From positions 1 through 51,562 of the IMG/VR virus record IMGVR_UViG_3300036766_000742: DNA of 51,562 nt; one strand, given 5' to 3'. The notes beneath the pieces were generated by a model. The model was not told the origin of the DNA. It made no database searches and was given only the letters and a program-made list of their open reading frames with translations. The stretch comes from a virus. Position numbers and translations under genes: made by a program. How positions within the stretch are numbered: the first letter of the stretch is position 1; every line of letters begins with the position of its first letter. Shown here piece by piece: positions 33,268-40,512 of the stretch.

Positions 33268-33825
33268 TTAGTTTTTTGATGTATATCTACAAACTTTTCT
33301 ACACAATTCTAGAAAATAGTCCATAGAAAAATCTTGTTTCATAAAGTTTACATCCTGATGAACCCACTGAACATTTCCTTTGATATATCCTTTATTACTA
33401 TCAATCCTGTCCACTGAGGCAGTTCCATTATGAGATGACCATCCACTACAAAATTTCAAAGGTTCTCCTGTCAAGGCACATTTTCTATTTTGTTTTAGAA
33501 ACAATTTCCATAAGTATTCCTTTGTAATATTCAATTCTAAGTTTCTATTTTTCGCCCTGAATGTTAAAACATTCCAAAATTTTCCTGGCATTTCTCCAAC
33601 CCCAGTCCATTTAGGATTGTTTTCTTTTTTCATAGTGAGATAACAACCACAAGTTTTCTTATTTCCTCTTCTTATGGCATAAAAATTCGATACTACTTCA
33701 TTTCCACAATCACATTTCCATTTACATATTAAGACTTTGGGTTTTCTCTCAACAATCTTTACAAATGAAAGGTGATAAAACTTTTTCCCGCTCAATGTTT
33801 TATTGGTATGTTTGTACGTTTTCAT
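33268..33825 (-). CDS. HNH-like homing endonuclease
   Basis: 185 residues. N-terminal AP2-like or Zn region with CKWKCDCGNEV and KKTCGCY, then NRKCALTGEPLKFCSGWSSH and TASVDRIDSNKGYIKGNVQW, the variant HNH seen in many phage mobile genes. TATTTATT lies 4 nt before the ATG. Its stop is 11 nt from the damaged start of the downstream gene. Confidence 0.8.
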   Translation of the reverse strand: MKTYKHTNKTLSGKKFYHLSFVKIVERKPKVLICKWKCDCGNEVVSNFYAIRRGNKKTCGCYLTMKKENNPKWTGVGEMPGKFWNVLTFRAKNRNLELNITKEYLWKLFLKQNRKCALTGEPLKFCSGWSSHNGTASVDRIDSNKGYIKGNVQWVHQDVNFMKQDFSMDYFLELCRKVCRYTSKN

Positions 33826-34048
33826 ATCTAATAAATATCAAGTATTCCTGCAAAATGGCAAAAATATTTTTTGTCATTTATCAGTAGAAGTCAAGTGCCA
33901 TTTATGGCAGAACCTACATCGGTAAGGCCGAAGATACATCCCTTCACCACCGAAGGAGTCGTACTGTATTCGATGTATTTCTCTCAGTACTTCATCTCGG
34001 GTGTCATATGGTTTTTTATTCTGGCACTCAAATTTTTCCATATCAAAT

Positions 34049-34122
34049 TGGTGGTCACTAATGGAATCGAACCATTCTCTATTCAGTGTGAATGAATTAT
34101 TCTTCCGCTAAACTAAGTGACC
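34049..34122 (-). tRNA. tRNA-Val(CAC)
   Basis: Acceptor GGTCACT/AGTGACC, A73, CCA. Loop TTCACAC reads GUG. D-loop AGCGGAA, T-loop TTCGATT (canonical). The upstream gene ends inside its 5' strand. Confidence 0.92.
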
Positions 34123-34287
34123 ATTTTGTATATCCTTAAAAACTTTACGAACTAATTTTAATGCTTCTTCACTAATTTTCTTTTTTTCTGCTTCACTTTT
34201 GGGAGTAATAGGAAGATAAGGAATTGCTTCTTCCAAATTAGTCATGTTCTTTTTCCAACCTTCTTTTTTCCAGATCTCCGTTTTCAT
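34108..34287 (-). CDS. Small hypothetical protein overlapping tRNA-Val
   Basis: 59 residues from the ATG at 34287 (MKTEIWKKEGWKKNMTNLEE...). Helical and basic. The last five codons overlap the 5' end of tRNA-Val(CAC) by 15 nt. No family recognised. Confidence 0.5.
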   Translation of the reverse strand: MKTEIWKKEGWKKNMTNLEEAIPYLPITPKSEAEKKKISEEALKLVRKVFKDIQNGHLV

Positions 34288-34300
34288 ATCAATAAGTATC

Positions 34301-34624
34301 TCAACTATAGTTGAAATAAAGTTTGAAATAAAACTCCAAACCAGCCTCATTCAGACACTTGAGAATCCACTTATGACTAGCAATAAACATTTCCATCATT
34401 TTCTCCGCTTTTTTACTATTGGATTTATGAGCAACAATATCCAATCGAAAATAGTCACGAGCAGCTTTGTCTTTTACATCAAAACGATCCAGGTGTTTTT
34501 CGATTGCCTCTTTTTCGGAATCGGCATAACAAAAATTGATTTCAACTGTTCTACCTTCACCCGTGGCAAAGTAGTCCATGAAGGTAATATAACCTTCTCG
34601 TTTAGATTTCATAACTTTTTTCAT
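34301..34624 (-). CDS. Hypothetical protein
   Basis: 107 residues from the ATG at 34624, 8 nt after tRNA-Ser(GCU). Contains EGYITFMDYFATGEGRTVEI and NFCYADSEKEAIEKHLDRFD, an alpha/beta fold with an acidic helix. No recognised family. Confidence 0.5.
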   Translation of the reverse strand: MKKVMKSKREGYITFMDYFATGEGRTVEINFCYADSEKEAIEKHLDRFDVKDKAARDYFRLDIVAHKSNSKKAEKMMEMFIASHKWILKCLNEAGLEFYFKLYFNYS

Positions 34625-34631
34625 AATAAAG

Positions 34632-34721
34632 TGGCGGAAGATACAGAGCACGATTCTGATACACAATTAAGGTACGATCTGCTTAGCAGGCAGTCCTGAC
34701 ACCCCGATCAATTTATCTTCC
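34632..34721 (-). tRNA. tRNA-Ser(GCU), nested in HNH gene
   Basis: Acceptor GGAAGAT/ATCTTCC, G73, CCA, long variable arm. Loop CTGCTAA reads AGC. T-loop ATCGTGC keeps T55 but swaps the 54-58 pair to A-T. More than half of the tRNA lies inside the HNH ORF ending at 34667. Confidence 0.8.
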
Positions 34722-35221
34722 ATCTTAATAACTTTATATCCATTATGTTCTAATACTTCTTGACATAATTGTAAAAATTCATCCAATGACATATCCCCCT
34801 TTGCCATATTAGCATTTTTACATGCTAATCCCATATTTTTCAATTTACTTTTTCCTCCCTTAGAAACCGGAATAATATGGTCGCAATGATATGTCTTTGG
34901 TTGAAATAAATCTATTGGCCTCCCTGTCAAATAACATATTGGATTTGATTTTACTTTTTCTTTAAATTTTTTCGAAGAAAATCCGAGAGAAACTCGTCTT
35001 TTGGGGCAGCGTCTATTTCCATTAATAGAACTAAAATTATCTTTTTTTCTTTTCAATATTCCATTTAATGTTTTTTTATAACTTTTAATTCTATTTTTTA
35101 TTTTTTCTTTTTGTCCTTCTCCACAATGATATGAAATTGTACTTAATGAACAATTTAAAATTTTTTTAATTTCTTTATAAGATTTTCCTTCATTTCTTAA
35201 TTTCATTATTTCATCTTTCAC
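34667..35221 (-). CDS. HNH homing endonuclease with HTH, ending inside tRNA-Ser
   Basis: 184 residues, GTG start at 35221 four nt after a TATTTATT box. N-terminal helix-turn-helix (GKSYKEIKKILNCSLSTISY), basic linker, then the HNH core CYLTGRPIDLFQPKTYHCDH, IIPVSKGGKSKLKNMGLACK and NANMAKGDMS. Its last 18 codons are read from the 5' half of tRNA-Ser(GCU). Confidence 0.85.
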   Translation of the reverse strand: MKDEIMKLRNEGKSYKEIKKILNCSLSTISYHCGEGQKEKIKNRIKSYKKTLNGILKRKKDNFSSINGNRRCPKRRVSLGFSSKKFKEKVKSNPICYLTGRPIDLFQPKTYHCDHIIPVSKGGKSKLKNMGLACKNANMAKGDMSLDEFLQLCQEVLEHNGYKVIKMEDKLIGVSGLPAKQIVP

Positions 35222-35292
35222 ATCTAATAAATACGAAAGAGTTCGAAAAAAAGTGAATAAAAATATTCGAACTTTTATTTATATTTCGAAAA

Positions 35293-35366
35293 TGGTACGG
35301 GATGAGGGAATCGAACCCCCGCTTAGACTGTGTAAAAGTCCACGTCTCCCATTAGCATAATCCCGC
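35293..35366 (-). tRNA. tRNA-Val(UAC)
   Basis: Acceptor GCGGGAT/ATCCCGT, A73, CCA, loop TTTACAC (reads GUA), T-loop TTCGATT. Confidence 0.9.
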
Positions 35367-35435
35367 ATTATAAATGATGGGGAGTGAACCACTGCCTATA
35401 TACCATAGGACTTACCGTAGCAATGTCCCCTAAAT

Positions 35436-35523
35436 TGGCGGCAGTTATAGAAGTCGAATCTATTCAAGTAGTTAACTTGCCTCGGTTTTCAAGACCGGCC
35501 CATTACCGTTCTGGCAAACTGCC
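35436..35523 (-). tRNA. tRNA-Ser(UGA)
   Basis: Acceptor GGCAGTT/AACTGCC, G73, CCA, long variable arm (AGTTAACT), loop CTTGAAA reads UCA, T-loop TTCGACT. Confidence 0.92.
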
Positions 35524-35535
35524 ATTTGTCAATAA

Positions 35536-35563
35536 AACATAGCAGGTTCTTTGTAAAAGTCAA
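35536..35563 (-). promoter_or_regulatory. sigma70-type promoter for tRNA-Ser(UGA)
   Basis: TTGACT, 16 bp, TATGTT; predicted start about 6 nt before the tRNA. Confidence 0.5.
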
Positions 35564-35598
35564 GGAGAAATGGGATTTCTTGACACGAAAAGATAAAT

Positions 35599-35672
35599 TG
35601 GCAGATCCCGTAGGAGTCGAACCTACACTAAGAGGTCCAAAGCCTCCTGGACTACCGTTATCCGAGGGATCT
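35599..35672 (-). tRNA. tRNA-Gln(UUG), canonical
   Basis: Acceptor AGATCCC/GGGATCT, G73, CCA. Loop CTTTGGA reads CAA. D-loop AACGGTA, T-loop TTCGACT. Partner of the variant-elbow copy at 35852. Confidence 0.92.
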
Positions 35673-35847
35673 AAAAAATCCTTTCATCATTTTCATCAGC
35701 AATGTAAATAACTGGCATACATGAACACATACTTGTTTCCTGAGAAAGTTCAGCCATACGTTTTACAAGTTCAAATTCCTCAGACGAAAGTTCCATTTCA
35801 AATTTAGTACTATCACATCCGCTCAATATTATCTTATATTTTTTCAT
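35671..35847 (-). CDS. Small conserved-looking phage protein
   Basis: 58 residues (MKKYKIILSGCDSTKFEMEL...), ATG at 35847, stop at 35671 on the first bases of tRNA-Gln(UUG). The layout ILSGCDSTKFEMELSSEEFE followed by LVKRMAELSQETS resembles a short, widespread uncharacterised phage protein. Lies exactly between the two tRNA-Gln(UUG) genes. Confidence 0.6.
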   Translation of the reverse strand: MKKYKIILSGCDSTKFEMELSSEEFELVKRMAELSQETSMCSCMPVIYIADENDERIF

Positions 35848-35851
35848 AAAT

Positions 35852-35925
35852 TGGCTCCCGCCGAAAGTTACGCTCCTCCTCTTTCTGGGTCAAAGCCAGA
35901 CTCGCTGCTATTACAACAGGCGGGA
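35852..35925 (-). tRNA. tRNA-Gln(UUG), variant elbow
   Basis: Acceptor TCCCGCC/GGCGGGA, G73, CCA. Loop CTTTGAC reads CAA. D-loop AATAGCA (A18), T-loop AGCGTAA (A54 G55 T58). Same anticodon as the canonical gene at 35599. Confidence 0.85.
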
Positions 35926-35933
35926 ATAAATTG

Positions 35934-36149
35934 TTATTCCGTAAATGTAAAGGATTTCTCTCCCTTCGCTACTCTTTCAATGAACCTATTGAAGCAATTG
36001 AGAGAGCAGAAGAAGTAACTGGTTGTTTTAACGTTATTATGATAACACGTTTTACACCATTCATGTTTCTTAAGAGCAACATCCACTGAAACAGATTCCA
36101 GTGCGATTGTTTCTCCGCCACATTGATCACAATGAATTATTTGCATCAT
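35934..36149 (-). CDS. Zn-ribbon protein
   Basis: 71 residues. IHCDQCGGETIAL, CKTCY and FFCSLNCFNRFIE supply three Cys pairs, a MYM- or treble-clef-like metal site. Starts about 2 nt after the predicted transcription start. May bind nucleic acid or an RNA polymerase; not assigned. Confidence 0.55.
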   Translation of the reverse strand: MMQIIHCDQCGGETIALESVSVDVALKKHEWCKTCYHNNVKTTSYFFCSLNCFNRFIERVAKGEKSFTFTE

Positions 36150-36157
36150 AGGTGTAT

Positions 36158-36186
36158 ATTTTACATCATTGCTAATTAATTGTCAA
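36158..36186 (-). promoter_or_regulatory. sigma70-type promoter
   Basis: TTGACA, 17 bp, TAAAAT; ATG of the next gene at 36149 or 36146, almost leaderless. Confidence 0.65.
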
Positions 36187-36194
36187 GCGAAAAA

Positions 36195-36271
36195 TGGTAC
36201 TCCTACTTGGAATTGAACCAAGATCCTGCATTTAGGAAACGCTCGCTCTAATCCATTTGAGCTATAGGAGC
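36195..36271 (-). tRNA. tRNA-Arg(CCU)
   Basis: Acceptor GCTCCTA/TAGGAGT, A73, CCA, loop TTCCTAA reads AGG, T-loop TTCAATT, D-loop with GG. Confidence 0.9.
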
Positions 36272-36346
36272 ATATAAAAATTGTTTAGTCTTTTTGGATC
36301 TAATCCACTATGGTCATCGGGAACATAAAGAGGCATATTTAGAAAG

Positions 36347-36434
36347 TGGTACAGGTGGAGGGATTCGAACCCACAAGACATTCCACTTACGGATTTAACG
36401 TCTCTGCTTAGAAGGCAGTTCCGATTACACCTGC
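36347..36434 (-). tRNA. tRNA-Arg(UCU) with reduced D-arm and long variable region
   Basis: Acceptor GCAGGTG/CACCTGT, A73, CCA. Perfect anticodon arm ACTGC-CTTCTAA-GCAGA (reads AGA). Only about 8 nt separate acceptor and anticodon stems, so no D-arm can form, while the variable region is about 28 nt with AGAC..GTCT pairing. T-loop TTCGAAT. An unusual shape for an Arg tRNA. Confidence 0.7.
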
Positions 36435-36441
36435 ATATAAA

Positions 36442-36801
36442 TCATTTACTAATGGGAAGATAAGACGTAATCTTCCAATCTTTTTTCCAATGAACTTTTC
36501 CATCGGGAGTTCCATAAATACCGTCATAAATTTTGTCTCCATCCAATGTTACCCAATGAGACCGGGTTTCACCAGGATATCGTAAATGTCCCAAACCAAG
36601 AATTGGTTTTGGTTTTCTTTGAAGGCGGTTTGGGCATTTGTATCCTAATAATCTCAATGCTTTAGCAAGATCTTTGGTTGCAGTGCAACCTTTTTTACCA
36701 ATCAATTTGATTGAATTCTTCAATGTAATGCCAGCGATGACTGCTACTGCAACTTGCCCACACTGATTTTTTCCGTCAGGTTGTTTTAGCCAAGTTCTCA
36801 T
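36442..36801 (-). CDS. C39-like papain-fold protein
   Basis: 119 residues from the ATG at 36801; the upstream extension would read through tRNA-Glu. GKNQCGQVAVAVIAG (candidate catalytic Cys), LGLGHLRYPGETRSHWVTLD (His) and DGDKIYDGIYG (Asp) follow the Cys-His-Asp order of peptidase C39-like folds. A protease or transglutaminase-like hydrolase is possible. Ends 7 nt before tRNA-Arg(UCU). Confidence 0.6.
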   Translation of the reverse strand: MRTWLKQPDGKNQCGQVAVAVIAGITLKNSIKLIGKKGCTATKDLAKALRLLGYKCPNRLQRKPKPILGLGHLRYPGETRSHWVTLDGDKIYDGIYGTPDGKVHWKKDWKITSYLPISK

Positions 36802-36813
36802 AACAACTCCAAA

Positions 36814-36888
36814 TGGTAGCCCCACGGAGCAATGCTCTCACGATTTTCGGCTTGAAAGACCGATGTACTTCTCTTATACGATAGGGCC
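36814..36888 (-). tRNA. tRNA-Glu(UUC), variant elbow, copy 1
   Basis: Acceptor GGCCCTA/TGGGGCT, A73, CCA. Loop CTTTCAA reads GAA. D-loop AAGAGAA, T-loop AGCATTG with a weak T-stem. A second copy is at 41040. Confidence 0.75.
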
Positions 36889-36893
36889 AAAAT

Positions 36894-36971
36894 TGGTGAC
36901 ACCAACAGGATTCGAACCTGCACATCCTACGGTCTGAACGTAGTGACTCCTTCCAGTTGGTCTATGGTGCC
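36894..36971 (-). tRNA. tRNA-Leu(CAG)-like, short variable loop
   Basis: Acceptor GGCACCA/TGGTGTC, A73, CCA. Stem CTACG/CGTAG, loop TTCAGAC, anticodon CAG reads CUG. T-loop TTCGAAT. The variable loop is only 5 nt (GATGT), unlike normal Leu tRNAs. Sister of 37181. Confidence 0.78.
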
Positions 36972-37041
36972 AAGTCGCCTGCCTACAGGCTTAACAGTCT
37001 CGTAGTCGCCTACGACTATAATGGTTTTAGATTGTAAAATC

Positions 37042-37176
37042 TTATTCGACTTCTATACTATAGATTACCCATCCATCATTTAATAGTTTATTTCTATAAT
37101 CCTTCCATGAGATGATATGAGAAATAAATCTCCAGAACTTAAACAACTCAATTTTATTGATTACTTTTTCTTTCAC
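37042..37176 (-). CDS. Small hypothetical protein (GTG start)
   Basis: 44 residues, GTG start at 37176 right after tRNA-Leu(UAG), ending ...NDGWVIYSIEVE. Basic helical N-terminus, then a beta strand pair. Composition looks coding. No family recognised. Confidence 0.45.
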   Translation of the reverse strand: MKEKVINKIELFKFWRFISHIISWKDYRNKLLNDGWVIYSIEVE

Positions 37177-37180
37177 AAAA

Positions 37181-37257
37181 TGGTAGCACCGGCGGTGGTT
37201 GCAACCGCACTGTCTGGCTTCTAGGACCAGCGACTCCTTCTCTTGGTCTACGGTGCC
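37181..37257 (-). tRNA. tRNA-Leu(UAG)-like, variant elbow, C33
   Basis: Acceptor GGCACCG/CGGTGCT, A73, CCA. Stem CTGGT/GCCAG, loop CCTAGAA: C33, anticodon UAG reads CUA. D region AAGAGAAGGA, T-arm GCGGT-TGCAACC-ACCGC (G55). Same short variable loop as the Leu(CAG) gene at 36894. Confidence 0.78.
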
Positions 37258-37472
37258 ATATTTTCTTTTTTCTCATTGATGTCTATTATATTCCCGTCCA
37301 CACGGCCATAAACATCTTTGAGCCATTGTTGAATAGATGCTCCCTCTTCATGCCCACCTTCTCCGTCCATTACTCGGACAAAGCCACACTTACAATGCGA
37401 TGCCAGTGAATCCGGAATAAAAGTCCATTCTGTTCCGCCGCATTTGGGGCATATATCTATTCTATTTGCCAT
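37248..37472 (-). CDS. Zn-ribbon protein
   Basis: 74 residues. CPKCGGTEWTFI and SHCKCGFVRV form a Zn ribbon; the rest is Gly/Glu-rich with IQQWLKDVYGR. Its end overlaps tRNA-Leu(UAG) by 10 nt. Likely nucleic-acid or protein-binding; unassigned. Confidence 0.55.
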   Translation of the reverse strand: MANRIDICPKCGGTEWTFIPDSLASHCKCGFVRVMDGEGGHEEGASIQQWLKDVYGRVDGNIIDINEKKENMAP

Positions 37473-37478
37473 ATAAAT

Positions 37479-37554
37479 TGGTCAGGATGATGAGATTTGC
37501 ACTCACGGTCTCACGGCCCCGAACCGTGCGCTTTCCTAGCTAAGCTACACCCTG
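37479..37554 (-). tRNA. tRNA-Pro(CGG), variant elbow
   Basis: Acceptor CAGGGTG/CATCCTG, A73, CCA. Loop TTCGGGG reads CCG. D-loop AGCTAGGA (A18), T-loop TGCAAAT (G55). Confidence 0.88.
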
Positions 37555-37560
37555 AATACG

Positions 37561-37619
37561 AGATACATTTTCATTGCATGAATGGTAGCAATTAGATTTT
37601 TGTTGCTGTCTGTATCTCA
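37561..37619 (-). other. Hairpin element with terminal 8-bp stem and CCA in inner loop
   Basis: Minus strand GAGATACA...TGTATCTC closes a 59-nt element whose inner hairpin is ATTGC-TACCATTCAT-GCAAT. The first about 23 nt (AGATACAGACAGCAACAAAA) resemble the start of the permuted-tRNA element at 41483-41619. Confidence 0.45.
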
Positions 37620-37627
37620 AATTGTTT

Positions 37628-37945
37628 TTATGTATTAACGTCTAATGCATCATTTACTGCGTTCAACACATTATCTGCTGATGCTGGTGATGCTGGTGTT
37701 GGTGATATAGCAATAGATTTATTTTTGCGTGGTTTCGATCCACCATGAATTTTACGAGCCTTTGCCTTGCTCGTAGTTGTGGTTGTTAAAATATCAACTA
37801 TTTTTGCTTTATTAGTGATTACCCAATCCACAACTTGATCTATACCTTTGGGCGGAAGCAATTGTTTCAACTCATATTTTTGGGCTTCTTCCAGAGACAA
37901 AAAACTGTGCTCCCCAACTTTAAATGCCGGTGTTCTTTCAATCAT
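37628..37945 (-). CDS. Hypothetical protein
   Basis: 105 residues. RTPAFKVGEHSFLSLEEAQK resembles the short 'input peptide plus helix' domain of many phage proteins; the middle is Lys-rich (TTSKAKARKIHGGSKPRKNK) and the C-terminus Ala/Ser/Pro-rich. Overlaps the upstream gene by 8 nt. Confidence 0.5.
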   Translation of the reverse strand: MIERTPAFKVGEHSFLSLEEAQKYELKQLLPPKGIDQVVDWVITNKAKIVDILTTTTTSKAKARKIHGGSKPRKNKSIAISPTPASPASADNVLNAVNDALDVNT

Positions 37946-38168
37946 AACTGTGCATATACTCCTTATCTTTTAATTTCTCAATAGCATTATCTATCATGCT
38001 GCCAAAACCATCCGCTAATGCATCATTATAAATTTTCATTATTTCCTCTTGAGAAAATTTATAATTACAAGTTTCACATTCCTCACTCCAATCAACCATA
38101 TGTTCTCCAACATCAACTTCGGCAGTTAATAACTCGTTGCATTTTGGGCAATAAAACTTGTAGTACAT
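37938..38168 (-). CDS. Zn-ribbon protein
   Basis: 76 residues with YCPKCNELLTAE and CETCNYKF, a Zn ribbon, followed by an acidic helical tail (DNAIEKLKDKEYMHSYD). Under the promoter at 38188-38216. One of several small metal-binding proteins in the island. Confidence 0.55.
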   Translation of the reverse strand: MYYKFYCPKCNELLTAEVDVGEHMVDWSEECETCNYKFSQEEIMKIYNDALADGFGSMIDNAIEKLKDKEYMHSYD

Positions 38169-38187
38169 AATTCTTTATTTATGCCAT

Positions 38188-38216
38188 ATCATACCACTTT
38201 CTAAATTATTTGTCAA
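38188..38216 (-). promoter_or_regulatory. sigma70-type promoter
   Basis: TTGACA, 17 bp, TATGAT; about 13 nt leader before the ATG at 38168. Lies directly after tRNA-Lys(CUU). Confidence 0.7.
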
Positions 38217-38225
38217 GTGAAAAGT

Positions 38226-38301
38226 TGGTGCGCCGAGCAGGACTCGAACCCGCAACTAACGGTTTAAGAGACCGTTACTCTTCCGGTTGAGTTACCAGCG
38301 C
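38226..38301 (-). tRNA. tRNA-Lys(CUU), canonical
   Basis: Acceptor GCGCTGG/TCGGCGC, A73, CCA, loop CTCTTAA reads AAG, T-loop TTCGAGT. Variant-elbow partner at 46416. Confidence 0.92.
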
Positions 38302-38504
38302 AAATACCACCTTTGTCTGGATGGGAAGGCAATGGTGGATTAATTTCCCCTTACCGGGGTTAATATATTACCCATCTATTACCCGATACGTAGTGGAGCC
38401 TTTCAGGATCACTATTTAGAGTCTTATCCACCAAGACTACACGAATACGTGCATTGTTGTCATCCCACAGATATAGACAACTATCACCCGTGGGGAATCA
38501 TTTT
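38302..38504. other. Structured spacer, possible degenerate tRNA
   Basis: No ORF. A TTAATCC-A-CCA end at about 38332 pairs imperfectly with GGATAAG near 38430, as if a roughly 98-nt tRNA-like RNA existed, but arms could not be assigned. CCACC/GGTGG also pair near 38305-38338. Confidence 0.3.
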
Positions 38505-38723
38505 TCACTTGGCATCTGGTTTAGATGACTCAAGATCAAATTCATATTTCTTCTCAGGTGGGCATGGTCTTAGCATTGCCGCCAGTTCCTTCGGGTAATC
38601 GAAGTATAGACACATTGAATTTGTGCCAACATATACATGATTACCGAGTTGTTTCTCCACCGCCTTCTCAAACTTTCTTAGGTTTTCAAAGTCGGCATCT
38701 TCAAACGTCAGATGTATTTTCAT
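38505..38723 (-). CDS. Small alpha/beta protein
   Basis: 72 residues: MKIHLTFEDADFENLRKFEK...LGNHVYVGTNSMCLYFDYPK, a beta-alpha-beta fold with an acidic tail. Its start touches the stop of the upstream gene. No family recognised. Confidence 0.5.
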   Translation of the reverse strand: MKIHLTFEDADFENLRKFEKAVEKQLGNHVYVGTNSMCLYFDYPKELAAMLRPCPPEKKYEFDLESSKPDAK

Positions 38724-38965
38724 TATTGTAATTCTTTTAAGTATCGTTTAATCGTTTTTACAAAAATTTCTTCATCATAACTACCAGATTCAAAAATAAA
38801 CCTACCAATTAAATAATTGTAATCACCAGTAGAATTATCCAACTCACTCCGCTCAATTATTTCTTGAAATTTGTTCCATACTCGCTCCCAACAATCTTCC
38901 GGAGTCAAGAGCTTCTTTTTCCTATATTCCGATCTTTCGTACCATTCTTTATGTGCTTTTTTCAT
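38723..38965 (-). CDS. Basic hypothetical protein
   Basis: 80 residues from the ATG at 38965 (MKKAHKEWYERSEYRKKKLL...), alternative start 38986. N-terminus highly basic, C-terminus helical and acidic. Overlaps the upstream gene by 17 nt. Confidence 0.5.
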   Translation of the reverse strand: MKKAHKEWYERSEYRKKKLLTPEDCWERVWNKFQEIIERSELDNSTGDYNYLIGRFIFESGSYDEEIFVKTIKRYLKELQ

Positions 38966-39158
38966 ATGCTTTTTCGTTATAAGCAATCCGAGGAAATTTC
39001 ATTTTCAAAATTCTACCATGCATCACTCTTCCATCTAAATCAACATCAATGACTATGGCTCCACAATTTCGACACCACCGTACAACATCTTCGGTATCAT
39101 CCCAATTATGGTTTCCATATATTCTTATCAAATCGTGAATTCCACTTTTACATTTCAT
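38949..39158 (-). CDS. Zn-binding hypothetical protein
   Basis: 69 residues from the ATG at 39158. WCRNCGAIVIDVDLDGRVMH contains one CxxC with a preceding His-rich strand (GNHNWDDTEDVVRWC), a half-ribbon. Same leader as the next gene (ATTTTTATGAA). Confidence 0.5.
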   Translation of the reverse strand: MKCKSGIHDLIRIYGNHNWDDTEDVVRWCRNCGAIVIDVDLDGRVMHGRILKMKFPRIAYNEKAYEKST

Positions 39159-39170
39159 AAAAATCAATTT

Positions 39171-39398
39171 TTATCTATAAACTGGTTCTTCATATATTTC
39201 ACCACATTTAGAACACACCATGCGTATAATGCCTGTTCCACTTTCATGAACTGTTCCACCACATTTACGACATCTTGGCCGAATTATTCCGCCTTGAATA
39301 GGTTCAATAGACTTGTCTTTACCAAACAATTCATCAATCATATTTTCGACTGCTTTTTGCCGGTCTGACTTTTTATCTTTTTTGTTATTCGTTTTCAT
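39171..39398 (-). CDS. Zn-ribbon protein
   Basis: 75 residues from the ATG at 39398. The Lys-rich N-terminus is followed by RPRCRKCGGTVHESGTGIIR and MVCSKCGEIYEEP, a complete four-Cys zinc ribbon of the kind found in transcription-associated proteins. Confidence 0.55.
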   Translation of the reverse strand: MKTNNKKDKKSDRQKAVENMIDELFGKDKSIEPIQGGIIRPRCRKCGGTVHESGTGIIRMVCSKCGEIYEEPVYR

Positions 39399-39407
39399 AA
39401 AAATCAA

Positions 39408-39511
39408 TATGCTTTGCTAAACCTCTGAGCCAAGTATTTCTTGCTGAGCGGCGTCTCCGAGGGGGTCGGAGATTATGCCCTTGGTTCAGCGTCCGTAGAG
39501 GTCTTGGGAAA
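39408..39511. other. Structured spacer
   Basis: Minus strand contains a strong CTCCGA-CCCCC-TCGGAG hairpin enclosed by GCTGA/TCAGC and ACCTCT/AGAGGT. No ORF. A small structured RNA or decayed tRNA-like element. Confidence 0.35.
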
Positions 39512-39631
39512 TCATTTTTTAACATTACCAAAAATCATCTCCCACATGATTAATGCTCCAATCCACATGCCTACGAGAGGCAACCATATAGGAGATGTCA
39601 ACATTAAAATCAATATGCCTATAGTTTTCAT
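39512..39631 (-). CDS. Tiny membrane protein
   Basis: 39 residues, almost all hydrophobic (MKTIGILILMLTSPIWLPLV, then GMWIGALIMWEMIFG) with a KK end. One or two transmembrane helices. Its ATG coincides with the predicted start site of the promoter at 39638. Confidence 0.5.
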   Translation of the reverse strand: MKTIGILILMLTSPIWLPLVGMWIGALIMWEMIFGNVKK

Positions 39632-39637
39632 ACTGTT

Positions 39638-39665
39638 ATTATACACCATCTTGTATATTTGTCAA
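39638..39665 (-). promoter_or_regulatory. sigma70-type promoter
   Basis: TTGACA, 16 bp, TATAAT. Predicted start at the ATG (39631): leaderless. 10 nt downstream of tRNA-Asp(GUC). Confidence 0.75.
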
Positions 39666-39675
39666 GTACCAAAAT

Positions 39676-39750
39676 TGGCGGGTCATACCGGAATTGAACC
39701 GGCGTCTACACCGTGACGGGGTGTTATCCTAGCCCCTAGAAGAATGACCC
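39676..39750 (-). tRNA. tRNA-Asp(GUC), canonical elbow, C33
   Basis: Acceptor GGGTCAT/ATGACCC, G73, CCA. Stem ACACC/GGTGT, loop CCGTCAC: C33. T-loop TTCAATT. Variant-elbow partner at 45752. Confidence 0.88.
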
Positions 39751-39825
39751 AAAAAAACAAGGTGCCTTTTACTTTTCACAGTAATGGCGTGAATGTAATT
39801 TTTTGTTGCTGCAAGCACCTTAAAT

Positions 39826-39900
39826 TGGTCAGGATGCGGAATCTTGCAATCCGAATTTCTGGCCCCCCAGACCAGCGTGTTTCTTTTACACTACACCCTG
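39826..39900 (-). tRNA. tRNA-Pro(GGG), variant elbow
   Basis: Acceptor CAGGGTG/CATCCTG, A73, CCA. Loop CTGGGGG reads CCC. D-loop AAAAGAA, T-loop TGCAAGA. Confidence 0.85.
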
Positions 39901-40003
39901 AATTTGTACCCGATACTGCGTTTGGGCAGTTAATTGTCATTAGTCATTAACTTAGTGCTATTATGCATGACACTATAGCCTCGGAATGGAATTACCCATA
40001 AAT

Positions 40004-40093
40004 TGGTCGGAGTGACCAGATTCGAACTGGCAAGGTCACAATGACGCTCGGTTCCAGGCCGAGAGGGCTTCCGAGTTACCCGCCTACACTCCG
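40004..40093 (-). tRNA. tRNA-Pro(UGG), canonical T-loop, long variable arm, C33
   Basis: Acceptor CGGAGTG/CACTCCG, A73, CCA (C1-G72 and A73 fit Pro identity). Stem CTCGG/CCGAG, loop CCTGGAA: C33, anticodon UGG. Variable arm GTCA-TTG-TGAC. T-loop TTCGAAT. Confidence 0.75.
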
Positions 40094-40097
40094 AAAA

Positions 40098-40445
40098 TTA
40101 TTGTCGTTCTTCCCAATGTAAAATAGAATGGCAATTATGACACAGTACTATACATTTTTCTATCTCACTTAAAATCCTTTTTTTGCTCCAACCTTTATCA
40201 CATGCATTAGCCAACGCAATATCTTTTTTAATTGGATCGGTATGATGAAATGAAAGAGTTGCGATATGATTTTGTGGACATTTAGAACATTTCAGTGTTG
40301 TTTTCATAGTCTGAAACCATTCTTTTATCATTTTTACTCTCTCTTTTTTATTTTCTTGTGAAATCTTCTTATTTCTATAATACCATTCTCTGCGATAGCG
40401 CCGCATGTCCTCTTGATTCTTTTGTCTCCATTTCTCGGTTGGCAT
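40098..40445 (-). CDS. HNH homing endonuclease
   Basis: 115 residues from the ATG at 40445 (MPTEKWRQKNQEDMRRYRRE...). Basic helical N-terminus, CSKCPQNH knuckle, then FHHTDPIKKDIALANACDKG and CIVLCHNCHSILHWEE. Closely related in layout to the HNH gene at 25260. Ends 5 nt before tRNA-Pro(UGG). Confidence 0.85.
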   Translation of the reverse strand: MPTEKWRQKNQEDMRRYRREWYYRNKKISQENKKERVKMIKEWFQTMKTTLKCSKCPQNHIATLSFHHTDPIKKDIALANACDKGWSKKRILSEIEKCIVLCHNCHSILHWEERQ

Positions 40446-40512
40446 ATACAATACATATACAGAAAAGTCTCCAACCAACAAAATATTTTTGGAGACTTAC
40501 ATCCCGATAAAA

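Noticed and set aside
33841-33900. sigma70 promoter at TTGACT near 33890
   Set aside because: No acceptable -10 box at 15-19 bp.
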